The position numbers and the translations under genes are program-made. Shown piece after piece: positions 17,701 through 24,081 of a DNA stretch of 64,000 nt (position 1 is the first letter of the stretch; every line of letters begins with the position of its first letter). Source of the stretch: Chloroflexota bacterium (GTDB lineage: Bacteria; Chloroflexota; Limnocylindria; Limnocylindrales; CSP1-4); contig VBEC01000023.1 in the NCBI GenBank assembly GCA_005883615.1, positions 1-64,000 of the forward strand, in the 5' to 3' direction. The notes under the pieces are model-generated. The model saw nothing but the letters and a program-made list of their open reading frames with translations, was not told where the DNA came from and searched no databases.

Positions 17701-18062
17701 TCGAGCCGCCTCGCGAGCCCCGGTACGAGCCGGGCCAGCGCAGGCGCCGCCGGTCCGGCAAGGTGGGACAGATCGTCATCCGAAGCGGCCTGGAGGACGG
17801 GCTGCAGTGCTGCGACAACCAGCGCGTATGGGCGCCCCAGGGTCGCGGCCGTGGGCTCGCCGCGAACCACGGTGAAGGGCTCGCTCATGCCGGCCAGGCG
17901 CTGCTGGGCTTCGGTCAGGAGCCGCGATACGCCGATGCCGCTGCTCCCTGCCACCAGGACAGTCGTGGGGCGTCCGACTGACGCCTGATCGAGCGCGATC
18001 GCAAGCTGAGTGAGCTCGCGCTCACGCCCGACGAACCGCGCGCTCGTGAAGCCAGCGGGCAT
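14718..18062 (-). CDS. Large ATPase-type LuxR transcriptional regulator (LAL-like), degenerate Walker A
   Basis: 1114-aa regulator in three parts. Residues 8-300 are a STAND/AAA-like NTPase domain starting FVGRERELTQL. A long Ala-rich helical region of TPR-like repeats fills about 420-950. A LuxR-type HTH at the C-terminus reads FGLSPREKEVLYLIAQG, then TNREIGERLFISQKTVGVHV. Walker B is intact (PIVLMLEDLHTAD). Walker A reads GSSGIGVSR at 39-47, with Val45 in place of the lysine that binds phosphate, so ATP hydrolysis is probably lost or altered. A TAGAAT hexamer ends six bases before the ATG, suggesting a leaderless message. It diverges from a DNA methyltransferase gene; the ligand and targets are unknown. 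Confidence 0.9.
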   Translation of the reverse strand: MPAGFTSARFVGRERELTQLAIALDQASVGRPTTVLVAGSSGIGVSRLLTEAQQRLAGMSEPFTVVRGEPTAATLGRPYALVVAALQPVLQAASDDDLSHLAGPAAPALARLVPGLARRLEAIGLLPDRPVIIAPERRQGRVLEGIHGLLTRLGEQRPIVLMLEDLHTADGATRALAAFLARVSRPQRLCLIATYQPDEITRAHALHADLALMADSPRPPEQIDLGGLDRDELATLFEGIEGERPSASVLLLLTERCRGNPLIAEELLALRREGFPAAATGSLAEILAARLATRSPECRRVLRLLAPAEAALTATELATAARALEEGRVGLPPRSSTGPRRGEGVLDADLLAGLSEAVEAGMVRALPKAGELRPDSLIAFRHVGIARAVAADLLPFQRRRHLSALAHGLAASPFAAERYWLAGHDTINARAAALDAAVLAEEADAPQDALEHLELALELTELPGQPAAGGLVSVTPPVLHELQARAAELAFAAGHPERAVAFADAAISRSDERRDRASLGRLYDRLGRYRRAAGDTDGALLAHRRAVELTPREASVERAAVLGSLGQVKMIQGVFSEGERLAADAMSIARSMGEAGAVQEVHALITVGVCKGWGDDPESGVAVLTDARRRAQAIGDLEAIFRATANLTTVLDLLGRREEAVDVAFGGIVEARDSGLESVYGNFLRGNAADSLFLLGRWRESRELSATALEWSPAGFALINSVGNLATVEIESDGGELAGRLLGQLLLQVETLGDAQFAVPIFQAAAAYALWHGDLVDARRAVARAWEMTRVTEDWALAAKLAATVARVDAAVVADARGGRDLAPIAAARERTSRVLAEAEAMVHRAGVPRTTGSRREADAYLATARAHRMLGDDRYEPAVWASAAETWAALGARYQVASARWRQAEAALAAADDARVARTAARGPLLESFEIARELGARPLMKELRELGRRALITLPEPTVEETSAPSETVGGRAALGGHDGAEVPASSATDRNGHGSDGNGTPSLAADLAVATRAALASPAVGGSGGPGSSVVREFVGEVSARKQDTFGLSPREKEVLYLIAQGRTNREIGERLFISQKTVGVHVGNILAKLDVSGRVEAAAVAIRLGLTEHA

Positions 18063-18152
18063 GCCGGCATTCTACGAGGGTCGGCGGGGCTCGATCCCCG
18101 ATTCGCCGGTAGGCGGTGCGGGAGGGCCACGCGGACCGGTAGGCTGGGCGGC
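18063..18152. promoter_or_regulatory. Divergent leaderless-type promoters between LuxR regulator and methyltransferase
   Basis: 90 bp between divergent start codons. Minus -10 candidate TAGAAT (18074-18069) ends six bases before the regulator ATG. Plus -10 candidate TAGGCT (18140-18145) ends seven bases before the methyltransferase GTG. Neither gene has a Shine-Dalgarno sequence here. -35 boxes are not obvious. Confidence 0.6.
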
Positions 18153-19064
18153 GTGGCGGCCACGCGACGTGCTCCTCATCCGGACAACACGCTCAACGAG
18201 CTCTCGGGTGAGGAGTGGCTCTACTTCACCAAGTCGGCCTGGTCGACCGCATACCCGTCGGAGCTGGGCCACGCGCTGCGCAAGGCGCACGGCGCGAACA
18301 AGCCGCCCCGCTTGATGGCGCGCCTGATCGAGTTCTTCACGCGGACGGGCGAGCTCGTGCTGGACCCCTTCGCCGGGGTGGGCGGGACCATGCTCGGTGC
18401 CGCCATTGCACGCGGGCCGCGTCGAGCGCTGGGGATCGAGCTGGATGCCCGCTGGGCGGCCGTGTTCGAGGCCGTCCTGCGCGAGGCCGTGGCGGAGCGC
18501 GATGGGCTTGGTCCCGTGCTGGCGGACCTGGGGCCGTCCGACCCGGTCGGGCCGCGAACCTTCGACGCCTCGGGGCTCGAGGTGCGGGTCGGGGACGCCC
18601 TGACGATCCTGCCCGGGCTGCCCGAAGCATCGGTCGATTTCGTCGCAACCGACCCGCCCTACAACATCCAGCTACCCATCACGATGTCGGGCGGCCGCCT
18701 CGCGGAGGCCCATGCCAATCGCCGCACCGACTACGCGATGGTGAGCGATCACCCCGCCGACCTGGCCAACAGCCCCGACTACGAGACCTACCTGGTGCGC
18801 ATGGAGCGCATCTTCCGGGAGCTGATTCGCGTCCTCCGTGCGGGCCGATATGCGGCAGTCATCGTGCGCGACGCTTATCAGGACGGCCGCTACCGCTTCG
18901 TCGCGGCCGACCTCGCCGAAAGGGCCGAACGGGCGGGCTTCGTCACGAAGGGCGACCTGGTCTGGTATCAGGCCGGCACGCGCCTTCGACCATACGGCTA
19001 TCCGAAGGTATTCGTGCCCAACATCACGCACCAGCACATCGTCATCCTCAGGCGCCCTGCCTGA
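18153..19064 (+). CDS. Solitary DNA methyltransferase (N6-adenine or N4-cytosine type)
   Basis: 303-aa predicted DNA amino-methyltransferase. The SAM-binding motif I is DPFAGVGGT at 71-79, preceded by a motif X-like helix near 52-62. The catalytic motif IV is TDPPYN at 166-171, with GIELDARWAAVFEAVL as motif II/III. The order motif I before IV separates it from beta-class (motif IV first) enzymes. VLRAGRYAAVIVRDAYQDGR and a C-terminal VFVPNITHQHIVIL strand resemble DNA methylase N-4/N-6 family proteins. No restriction endonuclease gene is adjacent, so it may be an orphan epigenetic methyltransferase. A bacterial RNA-modifying activity cannot be excluded from sequence alone. Confidence 0.82.
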   Translation: MAATRRAPHPDNTLNELSGEEWLYFTKSAWSTAYPSELGHALRKAHGANKPPRLMARLIEFFTRTGELVLDPFAGVGGTMLGAAIARGPRRALGIELDARWAAVFEAVLREAVAERDGLGPVLADLGPSDPVGPRTFDASGLEVRVGDALTILPGLPEASVDFVATDPPYNIQLPITMSGGRLAEAHANRRTDYAMVSDHPADLANSPDYETYLVRMERIFRELIRVLRAGRYAAVIVRDAYQDGRYRFVAADLAERAERAGFVTKGDLVWYQAGTRLRPYGYPKVFVPNITHQHIVILRRPA

Positions 19065-19110
19065 GGCCTGTTGTCAGCGCGTAGTCGGCGGCGAGCCCGG
19101 CGATCGCGAA

Positions 19111-20583
19111 TCAGCCTGCCTTTTCGGCCCGGAGGAACGACGAGAGCACGTCGTTGTCGGGTGTCGGGACATCGCCTTCGCCGCCGGATGACGGGCGGGC
19201 CGGGGCGACGGCCTCGTCCTCCTTGATGGCTTCGCCCAAGGTCATTCGGTGGAGCCAGCCTTCGTTGCCGTCCGGGCAAAGCACGCGCCAGAAGGCGCCG
19301 CTGCTCTCGAGCAGCTGGACTTCGTCGTCCCGGTCGAGCACGCCGATCTCGGTCCCTCGCAGCTCGTCCGGGGCATCCAACAGACGGACGACGCGATATC
19401 GGATCCGGCGTCGCTCCAGTCCGGCCACCGGTCCGACACTGCCGGTAGCGAAGGACAGGCTGAACGTGGTCGAGGCGGAGCGGAGCGGGTCCGTCTTGCG
19501 CGCCTGGAGGAGGGACGGACGGCGCCAGCGGGGCATGGCCAGCTCCGCGGCGTTGGCCCCCGCCTGCACGGCCGCAGAGACCGGGACGAGCAGCGCGGTG
19601 GCAGGGGACGGGCCGGCATTCGCGGCAGCCGCCTCCAGCACATCGTCGGGCGCGGGCTGCTCCTCGTCCCGCCGCCGCTTGCCGAAGATCAGGAACGCCA
19701 TCGCTGCCGTGGCCGCGCCCGTTGTCCCCATTGCCACGGCGAGGGCTCGCATCTCCGGGCTCACGCCACCCGGCCAGGCAAGGAGCTGTGCCGGGACCGC
19801 GATTGCGACGGCGGGTCCTTCCGCCGTCCGATCGCCGGCTTGAGGCCTCGAAACGGAGTCGGGGCTGCTGCCTTCCTCGACACCCGCGGGCGACGTCGAC
19901 GATCGCAGGCCAAGCCCGATTGCCTCGTCCACGAGCCGCCCCGCGAAACTGCCCGGCGCGAGTGACCTGGCCGCCCCGCTGGGACCCTCGACAGCCGAAG
20001 TGGACGACCCTCCAGGTGACTCGGTCGCGGCGGGCACGGCGCCGGCCGACGAGTTGGTGCCGGTGCCGTCGGCTGAGGTGCCGCCCGTCCCGGCTGGCCC
20101 GCCAGAGCCGGTTCCTCCGGTCGTCGTCGAGCCGCCGGGCGTAGTCGTGCCCCCGGTCGTCCCGCCGCTTGTTGCGCCGGCTGCGCGCGAGATCCTGACT
20201 GTGCCCCCCGGGGCCGTTGCAGAGAATCGTTGCCGGTCGGAAGCCTGGAAGGACACGGCGTGGCTGCCCGCCGCGAGCTTTGTGGTGTAGGCAAACCGGA
20301 CACCGGACTTGTAGTCAGGGCCTGTCCCGACCTGCGCCATGGCATGGGCCCGCCCATCGATCAGCACACGTACGCTGTCGGGCGAGGAGCCCTCCCGGTT
20401 GCGGTAGTCGATTGCGAACGAGATCGTGGTGGTCGTGGTCCCCGAACGCGGCGAGACCTGCGGGTTGCTCAGCTTCGTGGGGCCCTCGACCGCGCCGGCC
20501 GCCCCTGCCGCAACGGCAACCAGAAGGATCCCTCCGGACATCGCGGCGAACCAGGGTCGTGCATGTCGGCCGCGCGTGATCAT
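19111..20583 (-). CDS. Secreted/membrane-anchored protein with SH3-like C-terminal domain, unknown function
   Basis: 490 aa, function unknown. ATG 20583 starts a signal-like segment (MITRGRHARPWFAAMSGG, then a hydrophobic core ending near AAGAVEG). Residues 40-135 look like an Ig/FN3-type beta domain. Next comes a long Gly/Thr/Ser-rich linker (about 135-230). A single membrane helix (RALAVAMGTTGAATAAMAFL) lies near 280-300, followed by KRRRDEE. The cytoplasmic-side C-terminus contains an SH3b-like module: GTEIGVLDRDDEVQLLE and WRVLCPDGNEGWLHRM. This order (outside beta domain, one helix, inside SH3-like domain) suggests an envelope sensor or anchor. The SH3-like reading is by pattern only. 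Confidence 0.7.
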   Translation of the reverse strand: MITRGRHARPWFAAMSGGILLVAVAAGAAGAVEGPTKLSNPQVSPRSGTTTTTISFAIDYRNREGSSPDSVRVLIDGRAHAMAQVGTGPDYKSGVRFAYTTKLAAGSHAVSFQASDRQRFSATAPGGTVRISRAAGATSGGTTGGTTTPGGSTTTGGTGSGGPAGTGGTSADGTGTNSSAGAVPAATESPGGSSTSAVEGPSGAARSLAPGSFAGRLVDEAIGLGLRSSTSPAGVEEGSSPDSVSRPQAGDRTAEGPAVAIAVPAQLLAWPGGVSPEMRALAVAMGTTGAATAAMAFLIFGKRRRDEEQPAPDDVLEAAAANAGPSPATALLVPVSAAVQAGANAAELAMPRWRRPSLLQARKTDPLRSASTTFSLSFATGSVGPVAGLERRRIRYRVVRLLDAPDELRGTEIGVLDRDDEVQLLESSGAFWRVLCPDGNEGWLHRMTLGEAIKEDEAVAPARPSSGGEGDVPTPDNDVLSSFLRAEKAG

Positions 20584-20876
20584 GGAACCGGCAAACGGGA
20601 GCGCGAACGACGTCAAATGGCTGCCTCCGCTCGGGAAGTCACGTCCGGGCCCGGGCAGCATGCGAGTCGGTGGGCGGGAGTCGCAATGGTACGGGTGTCC
20701 CCCTCGCCTGGGTCGTGCCCTCGCGTCTCGGCGCTCGTGCGTGCACCAGTACCGGGACCTTTGAGCGGCATCAGCCGTTCAGGGTGGTGCGGCCGGGAAC
20801 CAGCCTGAGGGGTTGGGTGAGGTTTGCGGATCCCACGGGTCCGGTCCACGCTTGCGACTGCTAGCCCGAACTGGCC
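20584..20876. other. Divergent intergenic region
   Basis: Just under 300 bp between divergent genes (minus 20583, plus 20877). I see no coding sequence. A weak TAGCCC hexamer at 20862-20867 precedes the plus ATG by nine bases. No clear inverted repeat or terminator stands out. Confidence 0.4.
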
Positions 20877-21671
20877 ATGGCCTTCGCCGGCCCTTTCCGC
20901 CAAGCTCAGGCAATGCAGGTCATCCGTGCTCCCCGACGCCCGGGTTCGACGGTGTCCATGATCCCGATTCTCGCCGGCTTCCTGGTCGGTGCGGCCCTGC
21001 TCTTCGCCGGCGTGACGCTCGCCGCGCTGGCCTTTGGCACCTCATTCGCCGAGCGCTTGATGTCCCCGCGCCCAGGGATAACCCAGACGTTGGCGGGCGT
21101 ACTGGCGTGGACGCTTGCTCTCATCGCGCCTGGCGCGCTGGTGATCATCGGGCTGGCCCGTATCGGGGGCGTCCTCGAACGCCTGGCCATGACCCGGCCG
21201 CCGCGCAGCCAGCTGACCGCCTTCGCGAAGACTCTGCCGGACGAATTCGTTGCCGCAACCAAGGTCCAGCTGCCGGACGGGCAGGTCATTCCGGAGCTGG
21301 TCGTGGGGCCCCATGGTGTGGCCATCTTCGAGGTGCTTCCACCCCCCGGCCTCATTCGCTACGTGGCCGGCCGCTGGGAAATTCGTCTCGACCGTCGCCG
21401 CTGGCTGCCCACCGAAAATCCACTCGAGCGAGCGGCGCGCGACGCGGAACGCGTGCGACGCTGGCTCGCGGCCGAAGATCGCGACTTCGTCGTGAAGGTG
21501 CACGCGGCGTTGATCGCCCCGGACACCCGCGTCACCCGGACCGCCGCATGCGCAGTGATCACCCGCGACCAGGTCCCCGCGTACCTCGGTTCGCTGCCGC
21601 CGCAGCGGAGCCTGTCACCGTCTCGTCGCGAGCACATCGTCGAGCAGATCCGCCAGACAGTGTCCGGCTAG
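20877..21671 (+). CDS. Membrane protein with NERD-like soluble domain
   Basis: 264 aa. Two N-terminal membrane helices (about 28-55 and 72-98) are followed by a soluble domain. ELVVGPHGVAIFEVLPPPG, RWEIRLDRRRWLPTENPLER and ERAARDAERVRRWLA resemble the NERD (nuclease-related) domain pattern: a strand ending in a variable acidic residue, a W/R-rich hairpin, then the Asn-Pro helix. The usual VKNW-type lysine motif is replaced by EVLPPPG, so nuclease activity is doubtful. The start may be ATG 20877 or ATG 20913; only the first has a hexamer at leaderless spacing. It ends 15 bp before a convergent gene. Confidence 0.6.
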   Translation: MAFAGPFRQAQAMQVIRAPRRPGSTVSMIPILAGFLVGAALLFAGVTLAALAFGTSFAERLMSPRPGITQTLAGVLAWTLALIAPGALVIIGLARIGGVLERLAMTRPPRSQLTAFAKTLPDEFVAATKVQLPDGQVIPELVVGPHGVAIFEVLPPPGLIRYVAGRWEIRLDRRRWLPTENPLERAARDAERVRRWLAAEDRDFVVKVHAALIAPDTRVTRTAACAVITRDQVPAYLGSLPPQRSLSPSRREHIVEQIRQTVSG

Positions 21672-21686
21672 TTTTCCGGCGCGCCG

Positions 21687-22796
21687 TCAGCCCTGGCCGG
21701 GCGAGGTTGTCGGAGCCGGCGAGGCCCCCGGCAGGGGCGGAAACAGGCCTGCGTTGAATCTCCCGAAACCACGACCCGCGAGAACCGTGGACGCATCGAC
21801 GGACCCGTCGGCATTCCGCGTGCCTTCCACAACGATCGTCATCCCGACCGTTATGTCCGAGACGTTTGGATCGCTGACTCCCTGCACCCGGAACGTCGTG
21901 CCACTGCTCACCCGAACCTTGGCCATGGTTCCATCGAACTGTCTGATCGTCAGCGTGCTGCCGGTCCTGGCCGTTACCTGGCCCGCGATATGGGGCAGCA
22001 GGATGTGCACGGCCGCGGCGGTCAGCGAGTTGCCGGTTCCGCGAGTGCCTTCGACGAAGACCTCGCTACCGACCTTCACGTCGGACTTTGCGCCCGTGCC
22101 CTTGCTTCCCAGGCGGTAGCTGGTCGAGCCGTTGACGGCGATCGCCCAGGACGTTCCATCCCGGCTGTTCAGGGTGAAGCCGTCGCCGGTCACGGCTGTC
22201 ACCGTGCCCGCGACCTGCGGCAGCATGACGTCGATCTCATCGATCGGGTAGCTCCCGTCGGACGCTCGGGTCTCTCGAAACCGGATCGTGTCGCCCACGC
22301 TCAGGTCCCCCAGGCTGATCTTCTGGCCGGCCTTGAGGAGGGAGGTGGTGCTCCCGACGGTGATCGTCCGTGTCCAGCCGTCGTCGGTCCTCAGCGAAAG
22401 GTTCGAGCCGTCGATTGCGGTGATCGTGATCGGCCCGAATCCCGGACCCTTGAAGCCACGGCCATCGGCGAAGCCAGGCCCGCCGAACAGTCCCGGGCCG
22501 CGGAACGCTCCGGGGCCGTGGAGCCTGCCGGGGCCACCTTCGACTGTTCTCGGGGCGGTGCTCGCGGCTGGGGAGGTGCCGGGGCTCGGCGACGCGGCCA
22601 TCGTCAGCGCTGCGCTGACGAGCACGATGGCGAAGGCTCCCAGGACGACGGCGATCCGAAGGATATCGGGGCCCCTGAGCTTCCCGGAGAAGCTCGCGCC
22701 GGTCGGCTGGGCCGTCGGCGTGGGCTGGGCCGTCGGCGTGGGCTGGGCCGTCGGCGTCGGCTGGTTCGATTCGACGGGTGCGATTGGCTCGGTCAT
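21687..22796 (-). CDS. Membrane-anchored protein with repeated DUF5666-like beta domains
   Basis: 369 aa, function unknown. The cytoplasmic N-terminus carries a proline-rich repeat (PTPTAQ units, residues 13-31). A membrane helix IAVVLGAFAIVLVSAALTMA (48-67) is followed by a Gly/Pro/Phe-rich linker (GPGLFGGPGFADGRGFKGPG). The outer region has three related beta units: ITAIDGSNLSLRTDDGWTRTI, GTVTAVTGDGFTLNSRDG and GQVTARTGSTLTIRQFDG. Each is followed by a SVGDTIRF/KVGSEVFVEG/TVGMTIVVEG strand. This is the DUF5666 pattern, an OB-like extracytoplasmic module. AGAAGGA precedes the ATG. Confidence 0.75.
   Translation of the reverse strand: MTEPIAPVESNQPTPTAQPTPTAQPTPTAQPTGASFSGKLRGPDILRIAVVLGAFAIVLVSAALTMAASPSPGTSPAASTAPRTVEGGPGRLHGPGAFRGPGLFGGPGFADGRGFKGPGFGPITITAIDGSNLSLRTDDGWTRTITVGSTTSLLKAGQKISLGDLSVGDTIRFRETRASDGSYPIDEIDVMLPQVAGTVTAVTGDGFTLNSRDGTSWAIAVNGSTSYRLGSKGTGAKSDVKVGSEVFVEGTRGTGNSLTAAAVHILLPHIAGQVTARTGSTLTIRQFDGTMAKVRVSSGTTFRVQGVSDPNVSDITVGMTIVVEGTRNADGSVDASTVLAGRGFGRFNAGLFPPLPGASPAPTTSPGQG
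22705..22764. repeat. 18-bp minisatellite inside coding sequence
   Basis: Three near-perfect tandem copies of GGCTGGGCCGTCGGCGTG (22705-22758) plus a partial copy. They encode the PTPTAQ repeat of the membrane-anchored protein on the minus strand. The period keeps the frame, so copy number can vary without truncation. Confidence 0.95.
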
Positions 22797-22906
22797 TCCT
22801 TCTCCACCGCGCTTGGTGCCGGGCGCACGCCGCAGTCTCCCTCGCCACGGAAATCTGGCAGCCGAATCTGAAGATGTCCTGAGAAGCCGTTTCGTCGAAG
22901 AAATGG

Positions 22907-22983
22907 TGGTAGGGGAGGGTGGACTCGAACCACCGACAAGCGGTGTATAAGACCGCTGCTCTAACCCACTGAGCTACTCCCCC
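22907..22983 (-). tRNA. tRNA-Ile with anticodon UAU
   Basis: Complete 77-nt cloverleaf on the minus strand with encoded CCA. Acceptor arms are GGGGGAG and CTCCCCT, with a G-U pair at 1-72. The D arm is GCTC/GAGC with a 9-base loop. The anticodon stem GCGGT/ACCGC encloses the 7-base loop CTTATAC, giving anticodon TAT (UAU). The variable loop is TTGTC, and the T arm is GGTGG-TTCGAGT-CCACC. UAU reads the AUA isoleucine codon. Most bacteria read AUA with a CAU tRNA modified by TilS, so an encoded UAU anticodon is uncommon. Confidence 0.93.
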
Positions 22984-23184
22984 ACGCGGTCATTCTACGT
23001 TCCGGTTGGCTCATTCGGGCAGTGGGCTGTCCCGTTCGTCGGGACTTCGAGCAGCGACCCGGCGCAGCCGACATCCCACGTTCAGGGCCAAGCCGATCGG
23101 TAGCGCACTGGCCCGAGCCACGCCTGCCGGGCCACCGGGGAGCCCGCCGGATCTTGGGCTCGAGGGCGCGTGCAGGCGGTCGGG

Positions 23185-23514
23185 CTACTCGCCCCCGCGC
23201 AGGAGTCGGCTGGCGAGCGCCCGCAGGCGGAAGGGTCGCCCCAGCAGCATCGGACGTCCGTCGGATCGGTTGGCGCGGCCATTCCTGCGATGCCCGTTCG
23301 AGGCAAATGCCGGTGTGACACCGGACGCAGCTGCCTGCTCCAGGAGCTCGGCCAGGCTTCGCTCTTCCTCGGTCTGGGCGACCGCGAGGGGAAGCTCGTC
23401 GGGGTCGAACGGACGCGGTGTTTTTTCGTCCACGATCTTCGGCGGCCGGGCATAGGCCGGGGCCCCGTAAAGCTTCGGCAGTGCGACGTGCTGCTCTTCC
23501 GACGTGATGTTCAA
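23185..23514 (-). CDS. Small hypothetical protein
   Basis: 109 aa from TTG 23514, which has GAGGG about six bases upstream. I do not recognise a characterised family. The first half is coherent and acidic: ALPKLYGAPAYARPP, then RPFDPDELPLAVAQTEEERSL and LAELLEQAAASG. The C-terminus is basic (GRPFRLRALASRLLRGG). The abrupt acidic-to-basic layout and the clean composition in one frame suggest a real gene, but the start is uncertain; the same frame stays open to 23655. The 200 bp between it and the tRNA gene shows nothing recognisable. Confidence 0.5.
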   Translation of the reverse strand: MNITSEEQHVALPKLYGAPAYARPPKIVDEKTPRPFDPDELPLAVAQTEEERSLAELLEQAAASGVTPAFASNGHRRNGRANRSDGRPMLLGRPFRLRALASRLLRGGE

Positions 23515-23649
23515 GAGGCCCTCGCGAAGGCGTCCGTCAGGGATTTCCCTTACGCACCGGGATGATAAGGGCGGGAGGGTATCGCGGAACGGTACCAAAC
23601 GACTAGTCCGGTACTGGTCCCTGTGCTGCAATCGCGTTGCGTGGATGCG

Positions 23650-23693
23650 ACACACGCCACCTCAAACGAAGAAACACACGCCATCTCAAACGA
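23650..23693. repeat. 24-bp direct repeat spanning a stop codon
   Basis: Two copies of ACACACGCCAYCTCAAACGA (23650-23669 and 23674-23693; Y is C then T), period 24. The second copy overlaps the last codons and TGA of the membrane protein gene on the minus strand, so the gene's 3' end is duplicated into the spacer. It resembles the 14-bp array at 12527 in position but not in sequence. Confidence 0.9.
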
Positions 23694-24081
23694 GGAACGG
23701 CTTCAGGATCTGCACGACCAGGACGAGGGTCAGGTAGGCGATCGGCACGCCGGCCAGGAATCCGAGGGCCGCGCTCCAGGTGCTGCGCATCGGGCGATTC
23801 GAGCTGCCCGTCGGCTGTGGAACGATCACGTACGTCACCAGGCTTCCGGCCACCAGGATGCCCAGCACGAGCCCGGCGACCGCGAGCGTTCGAAGGTCAC
23901 CACCCGGCAGGCGCGCCCCACGGCTCAAAGCCACGTCGTAGGCGAGATACGCGGTGCCGAGGACGGCCGCGACCCCGGCGTCCGCCGCGACCGCGCGGAA
24001 GACCGGCCTGGGAGCATTACGGAACTGCCGCCAGCGGATCTCAGCCCAGGAGCGAGCCCGGACCGGCGGGCGCACCGTCAT
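23686..24081 (-). CDS. Small membrane protein, unknown function
   Basis: 131 aa with three predicted helices: AGVAAVLGTAYLAYDVAL (36-53), LAVAGLVLGILVAGSLVTYV (66-85) and AALGFLAGVPIAYLTLVLVV (104-123). Its N-terminus is basic (VRPPVRARSWAEIRWRQFRN). I recognise no family. The ATG overlaps the end of the class V aminotransferase gene by four bases (ATGA, 24078-24081), so the two are coupled. The stop codon lies in a duplicated 24-bp element. Confidence 0.7.
   Translation of the reverse strand: MTVRPPVRARSWAEIRWRQFRNAPRPVFRAVAADAGVAAVLGTAYLAYDVALSRGARLPGGDLRTLAVAGLVLGILVAGSLVTYVIVPQPTGSSNRPMRSTWSAALGFLAGVPIAYLTLVLVVQILKPFLV

Noticed and set aside
22907-22983. tRNA read as tRNA-Tyr or another anticodon by shifting the loop one base
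   Set aside because: Both 5-bp anticodon stems pair perfectly only with the CTTATAC loop; a shift breaks them.
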